A stretch of DNA of 64,000 nt from Marisa cornuarietis (taxonomy: Eukaryota; Mollusca; Gastropoda; Architaenioglossa; Ampullariidae): positions 5,265,001 to 5,329,000 of the forward strand of contig SMMW01000534.1 in assembly GCA_004794655.1 (NCBI GenBank), written 5' to 3'. Positions 51,173 through 63,974 of the stretch are shown one piece after another. The first letter of the stretch is position 1. Every line of letters begins with the position of its first letter. A program made the position numbers and the translations under genes. The notes below the pieces were generated by a model that saw nothing but the letters and a program-made list of their open reading frames with translations, did no database searches and was not told the origin of the DNA.

Positions 51173-54100
51173 CACATTCAGGTTGTCCCAGACTGGACAG
51201 CCGACACAGACCGCCATTGGGACACACCTTTGTTGGAAAAAGAAAAATTTCTGTCAAGGAGATTCATGGTGCTTTGAAGAAGAAATTGGACCAAAAGTAA
51301 ATCTTAAAAATATATTTATGAAGACGTACAAATAAAGGTAAGGTTAAGATGCAGAACAAAGCGAAAGATAAATGTAGTCCAATAAACTTGTCGTCTAGAT
51401 GGAGTCTCTAAGACCGTACTTACCTCTAAGATCGTACTTTTCTCTGACTGTATTTATCTCTAAGATTGCAGTTATAACGGGGGGAATGTTTTGGTGAGAG
51501 CGGTTCCTATCTCCTCAACCTTGATGCGCCACACGAGTTGTGAGCCGGAAAGTGTGCGAGCCACAGCTTCTAATAGTTTATCCACTACACCACACGCGTT
51601 CACGATATAATGACCTGTCACAAACAAATGAATGTGACCATCCCAACACGATAATTTGAACGTTACGAATGTTTACCTTTTCACTGCAAGAGTCTTGAAT
51701 CGGATTAGTACATCGCTTGGCACAGCCGGTATTGCAACACTTCTCGTTGTGGAAGCAGTCCTTGTCTGTTAAGCACGTGTCCACGCAGAAGAATCTATCC
51801 TCTTTGGGGTCTGGGTTCGGGCACACGCCAGGTTTAGGAGGACTGGCTACAGTGTGTGACAAAGGCGTTACAGAAACGAAGAATGCAAGAAGACAGTATT
51901 ATTGTTGTGAACAGCAAACGTCAGAGAAGTCTACATTCAAGAAATTATCGTCACTCCAAGTCGCGACAAATCTCAGTCCAATTCTCCATTTAGTATTCTT
52001 TCTTCTTCCGGTCAGACTATTTCAGTTTCTCTAAGTGTCTCTGTGTGTGTGTATGAACAGTGAAAGAGGATAAACGCTGTTCTTTTGTACATCTTTAAAC
52101 CTTTTCTTTGTATATTTCTTTCTCGTCCTCTACTTTTGTCCATGTGTCTTTCAACATGTTATATATTCTTTTAGTCAAACCATCATTCACCCAAATGCAC
52201 ATGTTTTTTCGCGCAAACGTTTCAGAACGATCCACAAGGATGAACAATGTCTCATATGTAAAGACAATTTCTGACGACTCTAAGTTCTTCACGTTCCTTC
52301 ACTCGTCACGGGATGCACACTCACCTTTGTCAGAGGGACAGCACCTGGCAGCAACATCCATCAGCGCTACGCTGCAGTAATAATCAGCTGGGCACGGGGC
52401 ACGTGGGTGACAGGTGACTATTTCCCACTCACTGGCTGCTGGTCGTATAAGTGGCTCCCCAATAACGCACCCGCCAGACAGAAAAATGCTCGTTTGTTTG
52501 GCTATAGAAAACATTGGAAATTCAGAGTTACTGTCGTACAGATGGCGCGTAACGCGTACACACTCTTTTTACTTACTCCGCATCTGTTCATCTAATAAAA
52601 AAAAATAATTATCATTCGTCATCATTATTAGTATCATCTTCGTCTTCTTTATTTTCATTTTACACCTTTTCCTTTTTATCTCTCGCCGTCACCAAAAAGG
52701 CTTTGTTATCATCAAAAGTATCGTGAAATAATGATTTTAAAAACATCAGCAGAGAAAACATTCTTCCCACTGAGTCTCGCCTTTATTCCAAAACTAACAG
52801 CCGCTTATACACGCATCTAACATAAGACTAAATAGTGGCTCAACCACTATGTGATAGAGACTCACGAATGCACAATGGTACCATGGTGCAGTTTTGTGAT
52901 CCGTCGCACTGCTCCTTGACGCGACAAACCTCGGTGGCGGCGCACACCTGAACGCAGACGACAGCAAAGTGATTCATACACAGTACAACTTCTTATAAAC
53001 AGGCACGCTCAACAGACCGAAATTTACGGTAAATGTAAAATCAATTTTTAAAAAAGCACAAAACACTGTAAAGCAATGGAATTGTTTGGCTAGACGCGCG
53101 GCGTGATGGTCACACGACGAGAAACAACGCCACACTCAGCAGGAGGACGCGTGGGTCGCCCTTTGTTTTTGAAAAATTATCATCGAGATCACGTGGGCAC
53201 GCCGACGAAATTGGAAGCAACTGACGAAAACCGAGACAAATTATTTGCGAACAAAATGTACGAAAACCAAAACCGATGATAAACGAAGTCAACGAAAACC
53301 GAGGTTTTACTGTATATTCTCTCTCCCACACAATATATCCTCACTCACAGTACTACACTGTACCACACGACTGAAGGCTGTGACACACACCCCACACGTT
53401 CTATTGCAAGGCAACGTCACACAACAGCCTGAAACAACGTCACACAGTCAGTCTACGCCACTCTACGGTAATGTCACACCTGTGGACTCGGTCCAGGTAA
53501 TTTTGTTGCTGGCTTCCGAGGTTTTCTGTTGAAATGTTTGCTATGATTTTTTTAGAATATTTGTCAGATGTTTACCTGACTCTGGCAAAGAGGCTCAATT
53601 CCTTGGCTGGCACCAACTGACAGTAAAGCAAACTGCAACACAAGAGAACGTGACACTAATCATACATTCACAGTCACTACCTTTTATTTTGTTTAATTTT
53701 CTCTTATGCTTTTTATCAGTGCACTAGGAAAGATAAGTAACTAGTCACTAAATCCCACGCAGGTAGATATCCGCCACAAAAAGCAGGCAGCTTATAAAAG
53801 TGGACATAACAAAAGATTCTCTATCGACTGTCCTACGTCGATGTCAGTCTCAGGTGCCAGTTAAATCAGTAAAATCTTCTCTCTAACCCCGACTTGAAAA
53901 GACTTTAGGCCCTGATCCCTTTAATTCTCAGTTCTGTGACCAATATGGTACAGTAATTTGAACGAGCAGTCATTGAGTGCACAGTGGCGTAGGAAGATGC
54001 TCGGCTTTGGGGGGGCAAGCTCCATGCTGACAATGAATAACGTTCACATTCTTGCCTTCCCAGCATCTTTTTTTTGCCCCCCTTGCCACCCCCCCCCCTG

Positions 54101-54354
54101 TTCCTACGCCACTGGTACAATCTCCTAAACCAGTCCATCATTTCAACTATAAATACATTGCCACACACACACGGACTGACCTCACAGATCAGATTGGAAG
54201 AAAGCACACGAGAGAAAGTGGGTTAGAGAGCTAGATCGAGAGAATGAGAGCCAGCATGGCTGAAGTGGCTGGAACACAGACACAGGAGAGAGACGAGTCT
54301 TACAACGAGCAGCAGCAACGTGCTGACGACTTTAACTCCCACACTGCTCTCCAT
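51173..54354 (-). CDS. Secreted WAP plus lustrin-type cysteine-rich protein, copy 2
   Basis: Same architecture as copy 1 in duplicated unit 2. Exons on the minus strand: 54354-54304, 53632-53576, 52947-52866, 52501-52325, 51846-51677, 51227-51173. All are joined by GT-AG in frame, about 197 aa. Signal peptide MESSVGVKVVSTLLLLV then FALLSVGASQG. Exon 3 Cys module (VCAATEVCRVKEQC) is two codons longer than in copy 1. Lustrin-type domain has GGCVIGEPLI, CPADYYC and RCC. WAP domain has all eight Cys (KPGVCPNPD, TCLTDKDC, EKCCNTGCAKRC). Exon 6 is VCPNGGLCRLSSLGQPEC with donor G|GTGAGT; the last exon is unresolved as in copy 1. No disabling change is seen, so this copy looks functional. Confidence 0.85.
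53982..54114. mobile_element. 133-bp MITE in WAP gene 2 intron 1
   Basis: Inverted termini CAGTGGCGTAGGAA and TTCCTACGCCACTG, with a GC-rich interior of G and C runs. WAP gene 1 has an uninterrupted site near 33,310-33,325, so it is a unit-2-only insertion. The flanks GTGCA and GTACA are a possible degraded 5-bp target duplication. Superfamily is not assigned. Confidence 0.8.
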
Positions 54355-54441
54355 GGCGACGACCGCTGGTCTGGCTACGTGTTCTGGCCTCGCTGGGACT
54401 CGCTCGACAGCAGGAATGACAAAATCTGTAACTGACTGCGA

Positions 54442-54448
54442 CTTTATA
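54442..54448 (-). promoter_or_regulatory. TATA box of WAP/lustrin gene 2
   Basis: Minus-strand TATAAAG followed by TCGCAGTCAGTTACAG, about 88 bp upstream of the ATG. Conserved with 33,739-33,733. Confidence 0.65.
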
Positions 54449-55892
54449 TTCCTGCTGGGCGGGGATCCACATAAGTAATGGAGGCTGTGATACGTGGCTA
54501 ATTATACCCTGCAGTACACAAACAATGCGCTCATTGGTTACAGCTCCAAGAAAGTAGCGCATCCCGCACAGGGCCTCACAGCCTTTGCCTTTACGGCTCT
54601 ATCTACAAACCTATCTAAGTCTCCGTTTCAAAAGTGTTTGTCGAAGAGAAACTCCTGTAATTTTTATCTGATAGTTTCAAGCATTGCATTTTTATTTTAT
54701 AGTTACAACTGACTGCTGATAAAGATTTTTTTTACAATTAAAAATATAATGATAGTTTGAAACATGTTTATCGATGTAAAAACTTATTTCTTCCTCATTT
54801 AGCTGCATGCAACATTTTCTATTTACTTACTGATACTCGCACGTGTTCCCGTTTAAGCTCCTTAGTTTATCACCTCCAATTCTTTTTTTTTTTTTTTTTT
54901 TTTAACTGTTTCGAGCACGCACATCGATCAATGATGTCCTCGCACTGTTATTTGTTTTAGCATTATGCTGGATAAAGATATGACTGATGATGTTGTGTTT
55001 GTGACTGTCACACGATGTTACTTGTAGACGCTGTAGAAACTGTCTATGTTGCATATCTGGTGCTTGATCTACCAGCAGTCGTAGTTGGTTTTAACATCTC
55101 GTGCTTTTGTGTAGTAAGCACTGCTGCAGGAATAAGATTTTTTCAGTTTACTGAAAGTCCAAGACTTGCTTGTACTGTATAAATGACTAGATAACAATCG
55201 ATTTTGAAATGTTTTGAGCAAATTCTTGAGTGCGGTGTGGGGACGAAGTTCGCATGTCACGTTTGAACAAAGTAGAGGCCTGTATATACACATATATACA
55301 CATATATTACATACACATCTCTGAACAAAGTTAATCCATTGGTGTTTGCTGCCGTTATCTTTAGGTTTTCCTTCATGAGTACAAACTAACTCCATCTGAG
55401 TGTCGAAGAGAACATTCAGCAACACCACAATGTGTCCTGGTCAGCTTTCTTTTACCGAGGATTGCATCTTTTCTCTTCGACTTCAGCCAGTGCAGACGAC
55501 GCTATTTTTAGAAATACGTCCGTTTCGTCATTTCCTGTTTTCTCGACAAATTCAGGTATGCTTAAGAGGAAAAAATAAATAAATAATCTTTCATGCCTGT
55601 TTGTCATAAAATACCACCGGAATATGATTTCGTGATAGTTTATGCTCTGTTTCCAGCGATTTTTGCTCAGCAATTGGGTTGGGCTTTAAGGAGTGCACAC
55701 CTGACATCTATCAGCGAAGATCATTAATTGGCACGTGACAGGTCCGCGATTTCGCCGCACTTGAGTAATTAAGGAACCAGCTGCTTTGGCCGGGTCAGTA
55801 AGGTGATCTCAGGTAACTAAGGGATGTGCTGAAAGCTGGGTGGCTTCGTCTGGTGCTAATTCGTGATTGGCTGTCTTTAAGTTGGTAAATAG
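54449..55892. other. 5' flank of WAP gene 2
   Basis: The first part and the end match unit 1 (33,770-34,420). The middle (about 54,650-55,680) has no counterpart there and holds a 20-base T tract near 54,882. No gene was recognised in it. Confidence 0.4.
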
Positions 55893-56070
55893 TTGAACGT
55901 AGATGTGAAAATGAATGACCAGTCGGATGACGAACCGCCGACTCAACACTTTGCCGAACCTCGAAACAGCGCGTCCCCACCAAACTCTTGGAGGATACAA
56001 GTCGTAGAGACAACAGACTTTGACGAGGCTGATTGTCTGTTTCTACACTGTTCAAAAGGATCAAAACCTG
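55893..56070 (+). CDS. Candidate first exon of an unknown gene, divergent from WAP gene 2
   Basis: Open frame with MNDQSDDEPPTQHFAEPRNS and ETTDFDEADCLFLHCSKGSK, ending at a good donor CTG|GTATGTG. Unit 1 keeps the ATG (34,428) but has shifts and a stop. If spliced in phase 1 to the acceptor at about 57,851, it would end quickly in LASRQN. No family was recognised, and coding status rests only on composition and the donor. Confidence 0.3.
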
Positions 56071-56765
56071 GTATGTGTACTTTTGAACTATTTGTTTAAA
56101 AGGACACTTAAAATTAAAGCGAGAATTGAAATTGTTGAGACATGGATTTCGTCGAAATAGGTTCGTGTTCCTCATCTGTGCACGGGAACTGCTGCGCATG
56201 TTTGGTAAACGCTACACCTCAAAATCTATATATCATTGTAAATTAATATCATAACATCTATATATCACTTTTAATTAGTAGCCCAGATGGTGTTTGCCAG
56301 AGGGCATAATGATATCATTATTGCAATATTGCAGCTCTCTTGACAAGACAGTTGTGAACAATAAAGTAGTTCCGTGAAAGATTAGTATGATGAGGGGAAG
56401 GATATTTTTTTTACAATTACTACGATGTCTCTGTTTTGCTGCTACGGCTGTTTTAAAGAGGTGGAGGATGATGAAGATGTTAAAGAATGTTTTTTGGACC
56501 TGGCCTGAAATATAGAACTCTTTAAAGATGAATTAAAAATCATCAGGCCTAAATGTTTTTTGTTCAACCTTCAATAGAAAAATTTCTTACCAAGTATTTT
56601 AACATGTTGTTGAGTAAGGAGAGATCGTTATTTTCGGAAAATTACGAATTCATATGACCTTCACTCTAATGGTCGATTTGACATCCTGCATTTTGATGTT
56701 TGGTCGTCGATATGGACTGTGAGCAGGTCTTAACCCCACGTAGTGCATGTCTCGAGTCTATGTGC

Positions 56766-57122
56766 GATTGATGATGATTATGTTCATTTATAATGCGCAG
56801 GTATCCATTCAGAAGAATGCTCATTGCGCCGCAAAAGTAGAAAAGAAGAAAAAATAAAACACCAGGAAAGTAAAAAAATAATAAAGACAAAAGTGGTGCT
56901 TGGTTGTTGAACTCCTTCATAAGTAAACAAATGAGTCTTCAGTCTTTTCCGCAAAGTAACGCTTCTGTGTTGTCGTCGTTGAGTTTAAGACGATTTCTGG
57001 TCACCCAGGCCTTCACCGCAACACAACAAGATTCAATTCGTTGAAGCGCAATCTGGGAAGCTATCGAGAAGCAACGCAGAAGATAAACGGTCCGTGCGCC
57101 ACCAACTCTTCTGCGAAGCATA
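56766..57122 (-). mobile_element. Non-LTR retrotransposon fragment with internal deletion
   Basis: Minus strand: reverse-transcriptase piece (VGGARTVYLLRCF, CCVAVKAWVTRNRLKLNDDN) at 57,121-56,950, joined directly to the family's 3' UTR and tail (GAGCATTCTTCTGAATGGAT near 56,815), so the end of the protein is deleted. Same family as 30,798 and 39,660. Confidence 0.8.
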
Positions 57123-57843
57123 TGTTATTGGGGACGTAAGCTGAGAGCTGGGAGCTCGGAGCTAAGTGGCAAATGTCTTCATTAGGTAGCAGTCTAGTGT
57201 AAGGGCATTACATACACGTACCTGGCGGCATGGATGACGAAACAGTCTAGAGTGTAGTTAGCAGGAACAGGCGGGCTTAACTACGATACTCCTTCCATCT
57301 AGGCTAGAGGACTACATGAATAACCTTTATGTTTATCAAACTGCGTTTTAAAAATAACAAAATAAATGCATCATTATTAAAATGTCAGAAACACATGCGA
57401 CGACGACGATGATGATGATTAGTTTCTGGGGGAGAGTCAAACAAAAACAAATAGTATTTAGTGAATTGTCTGTTGACAAGCACTGCTGAATATATCGCCA
57501 GTGGCTTATAAGATAATAATCCCTGATGGCACATACGAGCAGGCATTTATAATGTCAAAGGAAACCCGGATACTCTTTAAATGTTTCGATATTAGTACTT
57601 TCTCTTATCAAGCGACAATAAGCCGGACGTCACCAGCTGTGCTGTTAGCAAACAGAGACATATAAGTGTATAAATCAGGTGGCTTAAAGGGAAAAGCAAG
57701 GAATAGGGTAAGCTGGACTTAAATGATAGATTCGCGAGTTCTGAATCACGTCTGGTCAACATTTTAGATAACAAAATGATCGTTTCTTTACACCTTTCCC
57801 GTAAAACTATTCCTTACCGTAGACTGCAAACATTCCGTGATTC

Positions 57844-58065
57844 TTGCAGATTGCAAACTACATGTCATGCTGGCCAGTCGGCAAAACTGATAACAGTATC
57901 ACAACATCGCTCAACACCTTCTTGTCAAATGAGTCTGCCGCAGAACTGCTAACACTACTCCAGAACCGTTCCACACTCTTGTCCGACACGTCCACCTCGT
58001 CAAGCATTAGTCTGTTTTCTTTCGCGAAAGAGTACGTAAACATGGCGGCCTTCGTGACGCCCTGA
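57844..58065. other. Unit 2 copy of the conserved two-strand ORF
   Basis: Behind GATTCTTGCAG, + strand ANYMSCWPVGK...LSNESAAELLTLLQ...FSFAKEYVNM. The minus strand has SSSAADSFDKK and YSFAKENR. It aligns with 36,921-37,163, with codon-sized indels. Confidence 0.3.
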
Positions 58066-60110
58066 AACCACGGACCTGTATGTAATACAAGTTCGTGCTG
58101 AAACTGTGTTTTACATGCAATTGTAAGTTAAAGCTTTATATGCAACACGAAATTTTGACAAGGAATGATTCCGAATGTCAGTATGTATTATGTAAGTTCA
58201 GGTTACCATTTACCTTGCTCTTCCATTTGAAGTTTTCTGCGCTGTGCATGTAAAATGTACGTCAGTTAGCGTTTTGGAGCAGACACGTACAGGAAAATGT
58301 TTGGTCATGATCCACATCGTTTTCCGTTTTAAATTTATCCAAGTGCTTTCGCAAACACGTACTTTCAAACTCCACACAAGGAAGGTTTCATGAACAATCA
58401 GGTTGATCATCGCTCTGGTTAGATGGGGCATTTTTTGTTGCAGCGAGTCGAGTGTAAAGGGAGATTATTCATGTTATTATGTAACGCTGGGTTCTTCCCC
58501 TTGCTCTATTATCCTCGCATCGATCAAGCGCTTCAAATCTCATGGCAGGACAGGCGATCGATAGAAGGGTACGATGAACATTCAATTATTCAGCTCATCT
58601 TAATAATACACTATATGACTTTTGACAGGGCTGCCGATTTACCTGACTCATTGTAGGAAACTGAAGATGGGGTGGTTGGAAGGGCTGAGAACATGACGAG
58701 GTATATTTGCTGAAAACGCCTGCCAGGATAAATGACTTTTCTTCTGACAGCAGGACATACTGCGGGAGGCTCAGTATACGGTGGTCGGGTAGGGCGGGGG
58801 ATGTGAAGGGAATAAACGCAGGCACTCAAGTTATATCACCTTCAAATTATGTTATAAGTTACTATATAAGGTCTTTCTTGTCTCTTGCATAACACTAATT
58901 CGTAACAGTATTGCCACAAAACTGGAAAATGAAAGGTTAAATAAAAATTTGATGTTTATGCTACTTGATAACAGTGTTGGCATAAAAATGGATAACCACT
59001 ACCACCACCACCCCACACACACAGAGATTTCGCAAGAACATTAACATTTTTCGGAAATAAGAAAGCAGAAAAAAGGAGCTGTTCTATTTTTGTCTAACCA
59101 AACTAGACATTGAAGACAGATAGACGCGTAATATAACTGTTCTTTGGTAGAAATATTTTGGGACACGTGCCGTTCGTATATTTCGGGCTTAAAAAGCTTT
59201 AAAAAAAACCCGTGCTGTAGAAGTAAAATCATTTCAATGTAAAATTCTTGATTGACCTGTAGCAACTGATGGCTAGTCCGGATCACAACCACCTTCATTC
59301 TCACAAACGCGACCATAATTAAACCAAAACAGCAAATAACAATTATTCAATCTCAAAGTTGTTTATTTTCGTTAAGTTAAGCAGCATACAGCAGACTTTA
59401 TATGGTAGTCTTTTGTGAATCGTGCACGAAATAGACAAGTAATGTTGACTTTTTACATATGCAAAGAATACATTGACTTCTCTCCATAGACAAGTTTGCG
59501 GATAGCTATTCAAAATCAACAATTAAAAAAGATACTTTCTAGTGTATTATGCAGCTAAAGATTTCTTTAAAAAAAAAATAAATGGAACACTTGCTTTATC
59601 AATCTTGAAATTGAAAGAGTTTATAATTTTCGTAATTTTAGTCAAGGTCTAAATTTAATCAACAACTTCATTATCATTTTATCAACATTAGTTGTTTTTA
59701 TAAGAGCATTGAGAGAATCCGTATTTGTAGAATGAGTGTCAAAATAAAACTGCACAACTTTCTATTAATTTTTTACCTGAAATATCATTTGAAGAATGAT
59801 TGTACAGTCCAGATTTGTCAATTTCATAACGAGTGTCATTTTGATATAACATTTTTTAATTTGTCCACATAATAATTATAGCTATCTCCCCTAATTCGGC
59901 CTATAAGAAGGGTATAAAGTCACAAAGTAAAACAAAAAAGATAGATAAAAATTTCAAACGTGTAAAAGTTCCTTCCTTTGGATGATTGCATTTAAAATAA
60001 AAAACAACAAAAAACTAGAAACGGAACCCTTTAGAGACTTAACCCGGGAATGCATAACCGTCCGTGCGAATGTTTGCTGTTAAACTTCCCCTGCGTGATG
60101 AGTGAAACCG
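58066..60110. other. Junction of units 2 and 3
   Basis: 58,100-58,540 matches unit 1 (38,630-38,890). From about 59,075 the sequence matches 48,950 onward, so unit 3 begins between 58,540 and 59,075. No gene was recognised. Confidence 0.45.
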
Positions 60111-60111
60111 C

Positions 60112-60764
60112 AATGCAAAGAAAGGGACACCTACAGAAGAAGAAGATGCAAAAGCATCGTGAGAAATTATCGTCGAAGAAGCGTTTGCAATAAACATCGA
60201 CAGCGAAAAAAAAAAAAAGAGTACCAGCATCAGAAACACCGGGGTGGTGGTGGTGGGTGGAGTTGATGTTCCACGCAGAGCCAGCAACCATCTGTCGGCA
60301 AGGCAGCCAGCCCTGTAAACAGATGTCACATGCAGAGAAAGAACAGCGTGCCCGAGACGAGAGTTGAACCCAGGACAGCCAACTTTAACTGTTTTGGTGA
60401 CAGGCGCTAGGCGTTGCACCACTGGGCCGCCCAGAAACACAGGAACAAGCCAGACAAAGGCAGGACAAACAACATAAAGCACAAGTACAAGCATTAGAAA
60501 CAACGGATCAACATCAAGCGCAACTACATCAACAACATGCACCACAAGTGCGACCAGGAATCAATGCTGATGTCACAAAGTTTGAGAAGGCAATCAACAC
60601 ATTCTCCGATGGCATCAGCCACGTATGTAGAACTTAGTAGAGTAAGATATCTGGAAGGTCTGATGACAGAAGTATTAGGTCTCACACACCTCACAGAAAA
60701 GAAACTGAGGAATGGTACAGCTCTTCGTGAAATGCTTCGTATGAAAACTTATAGGCTAAATTAG
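60112..60764 (+). pseudogene. Gln-rich coding remnant split by a SINE
   Basis: Removing the SINE at 60,240-60,432 and one target copy gives an open + strand frame with ETQEQARQRQDKQHKAQVQ, then INADVTKFEKAINTFSDGIS and a TAG at about 60,630. The next frame continues as YVELSRVRYLEGLMTEVLG to a TAG at 60,764, which suggests a frameshift. It looks like real protein but no family was recognised; a transposon accessory or gag-like protein is possible. It has no counterpart in units 1 or 2. Confidence 0.4.
60240..60432 (-). mobile_element. tRNA-derived SINE with 8-bp target duplication
   Basis: Flanked by AGAAACAC at 60232-60239 and 60433-60440. On the minus strand, GGCGGCCCAGTGGTGCAACG (A box), CTGGGTTCAACTCTCGTC (B box), and body with CATGTGACATCTGTTTACAG. 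It interrupts an open frame. Confidence 0.88.
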
Positions 60765-61021
60765 GACTAAACCATTTAAAACAAAAGAAGTAAAAAAATT
60801 AACCACTTTCATTTCAAATGTACTAAAAAGGGTAAACGGTTTTTTTTTTTTTGCTTAGGTCTCGGTATTTTCTTTAATACATATAACTTAAAATATAAAA
60901 GTGTGAGGGGCACTCTTACAAATATTTTATAATTAACTTTCTTTCATTAATAACCTTATCAGTGAATGGATAACTTTGAAATTTGTGATGATAAGATTTT
61001 AAGAGCTCATGAAAGTGCCCC

Positions 61022-61345
61022 TCACACTCTTCTTTTGTAACAGTTCTTAGCGCAGTCGGTATTACAACACTTGTCGTTATGGGGACAGTCGTTGTCTGTT
61101 AAGCACGTGTCCAAGCAGATTCTGTCCGTGAAGGAGTCTGGTTTCGGGCACACGCCGGGCTTAGGACGATCGTCTAGAGTATGCGACAAAGGCATAAAGA
61201 GATAAAGAATGCAAGAAAACAATATTATTGAGAATATTGTATGTCAGAGATGCCTGCGTTCAAGACATTTTCGTGGTTAATGGTTTACATTATCGACACT
61301 CCACATCGTCAGTAACCTCTATTTCTTCTGGTCAGAATACTCAAG

Positions 61346-61429
<84 letters not shown>

Positions 61430-63974
61430 AAGAAAGTGAAGGAAAACGAAAAACGTTTTTGAATCCATCTTGGAACCTTTTAATATTTTTCTTGTCCTCT
61501 TCTACTATTTTTTTTTTACATGTTTTTAACATGTTACATACCCTTTCAGTCAACCCATCATTCATCTAAAAATACACACTTTCTCTCGTAAACGTTTCAG
61601 AACAATGTCCTAACGACCTAACGGACCAACAATGTCTCATAGTAAAAGATAACTTCTGACAGTAATTTAAAGATAATTTCTGACGACTCTAAAATTCTTG
61701 AAGTTCCTTAACTTCTCACAGGATGCACACTCACCTATGTCAGAGCGACAGCAGATGTTACGATTATGCTCCACCCCTAGCTTGCAGTAAAAGCTCTTTG
61801 GGCACGAGTTACCCGGGGAACAGGTGATCATTTTCCACTTTTTGCTTAGTTTTTGTAGAAGTGGCCTCCCAAGACTGCACCAGTCATACATGAGAGTGAT
61901 CCTTCCTCTGGCTATAGAACAGTTTGGGATTTCAGACTTACTAACGAATGTATAACGTGTAATTCTGCAAACTCCTTTTCAATTTACTCCTCTACTGTTC
62001 ATCTTCTAAAAAATGATATTGTTAATCATCATCCTTTCAAGCATCGTATTTATCTTTCATATTTTCATTTTACATCCTTTCAGTTTTCTCCACTTACTGT
62101 CACCAAAAAGGGTTTATGTCATCATCAAAAGCATCATCACATTATTATTACAAATACCAGCATCGTTCCCATTGTTTTTATTACTTCTAAAACTATCAGA
62201 AGCTAATACACGCCTGCCACTTCAGCATTCATTCTAAAGTAAAGTTTACAGTGACGACTATTTTACAGAGACTCACCAACGCACACAGGTTGTATGGTGC
62301 AGGTGTATGACTTGTCGCACACCTCGCCGATGCGACATTGCTCGGTGGGGCCGCAATTCTGAATATAGAGGACAGCAAATGTGACTCACACGTAGTATTT
62401 CTCCGCACATAATACTACTCCACACACAGAGTACTATTCCACGCTCAGTACTACTCCTCACTCACAGTACTACTCTGCACACAGTACTACTCCACACTCA
62501 CAGTAATACTCCGCACACAGTACTACTCCACACTCACAGTAATACTCCGCACTCAGTACTACTCCACACTCACTGTACTACTCCGCACTCAGTACTGCGT
62601 ATCCACACTCAGTACTACTCCACACACAGCACTTCTCCTCACTCACAATACTACTCTACTCACAGTACTCCTCCACACTCAGTACTACTCCACACACAGC
62701 ACTACACCTCACTCACAATACTACTTTACTCACAGTACTACTCCACACTCAATATTACGTATCCACACTCAGTACTACTCCACACACAGTACTACTCCAC
62801 ACACAACACTACTCCTCACTCACAATACTACTCTACTCGCATTACTACTCCACAGTCAGTACTACGTATCCACACTCAGTACTACTCCTCACTCACAATA
62901 CTCCTCTACTCACAGTACTACTCCACACTCAATACTACGTGTCCATACTCAGTACTACTCCATACACAGTGCTACTCCACACTCACAGTACTACTACTCC
63001 TCACTCACAATACTACTCCACTCACAGTACTACTCCACACTCAATACTACGTATCCACAATTAGTACTAATCCATACACAGTACTACTTCACACTCACAG
63101 TACTACTACTCCCCACTCGACAATACTACTCCACACACGATACTACTCTGCACACAGTACTACTCCACACTCAGTACTACACCTAACTCACAGTAGTACT
63201 CCGCACTCAGTACTACTCCACACTGGGTACTAGTCCTCACACACAGTACTACTCCTCACTCACAATACTACTCTACACACAGTACTACTCCTCACTCACA
63301 ATACTACTCTACACGCAGTACTACTCCTCACTCACAGTACTACTCCGCATTTAGTACTACTCCTCACTCACAGTAGTACTCCGCACTCAGTACTACTCCA
63401 CACTGGGTACTAGTCCTCACACACAGTACTACTCCTCACTCACAATACTACTCTACACACAGTACTACTCCTCACTCACAATACTACTCTACACACAGTA
63501 CTACTCCTCACTCACAATACCACTCTACACACAGTACTACTCCTCACTCACAGTACTACTCCGCATTTAGTACTACTCCTCACTCACAGTAGTACTCCGC
63601 ACTCAGTACTACTCCACACTGGGTACTACTCCTCATACACAGTACTACTCCACACTGGGTACTACTCCTCATACACAGTACTACTCCACACCACACGACT
63701 AAAGGCTGTGACACACAACCCGGTCTGAGGTCACACAACCGACTAAAGGCCACACGTTCTATTGCAAGTAAACGTCACACAACAGACTAAAACAACGTCA
63801 CACAGTCCGTCTACACTAATGTCACACCTGTGGACTCATTCCAGGTAAATCTTGTTGCTGGCTTCCGAAATTTTCTATTTAAATGTTTGCTTTGAAGTTT
63901 TAAAATAACTTTCAGATGTTTACCTCTCTCATGCAAAGAGGATCAGGTACAGCACCAAGTGACGGTAGAGCAAA
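61022..63974 (-). CDS. Secreted WAP plus lustrin-type cysteine-rich protein, copy 3 (5' exon outside window)
   Basis: Minus-strand exons 63974-63924 (FALPSLGAVPDPLCMRE, end of signal peptide), 62358-62277 (NCGPTEQCRIGEVCDK), 61911-61735 (lustrin-type domain: WCSLGRPLLQ, CPKSFYC, ICC), and 61173-61022 (WAP domain: KPGVCPKPD, TCLTDNDC, DKCCNTDCAKNC) ending at TGA. Phases match copies 1 and 2. It is much more diverged, and the WAP exon runs to a stop where copies 1 and 2 have a donor, so the sixth exon is not used and no match to it was found. The signal-peptide start exon should lie past 64,000. All Cys of both domains are kept. Confidence 0.85.
61348..61430. repeat. (TG)n-(AG)n compound microsatellite
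   Basis: About 31 TG units then AG units in the intron between the WAP and lustrin-type exons of copy 3. Confidence 0.95.
62384..63690. repeat. Large minisatellite array in WAP gene 3 intron 2
   Basis: About 1.3 kb of imperfect units around 18-20 bp (CACTCAGTACTACTCCACA and variants). Higher-order duplication is visible, since about 185 bp starting near 63,180 is nearly repeated from about 63,365. It occupies the same intron as the 31,988-32,720 array. Confidence 0.95.

Noticed and set aside
54244..54435. + strand ORF (MRASMAEVAG...) conserved in both WAP units
   Set aside because: It lies antisense to WAP exon 1, which encodes an in-frame signal peptide with TATA box and donor, and it stops early in unit 1. 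The minus-strand reading explains the conservation.
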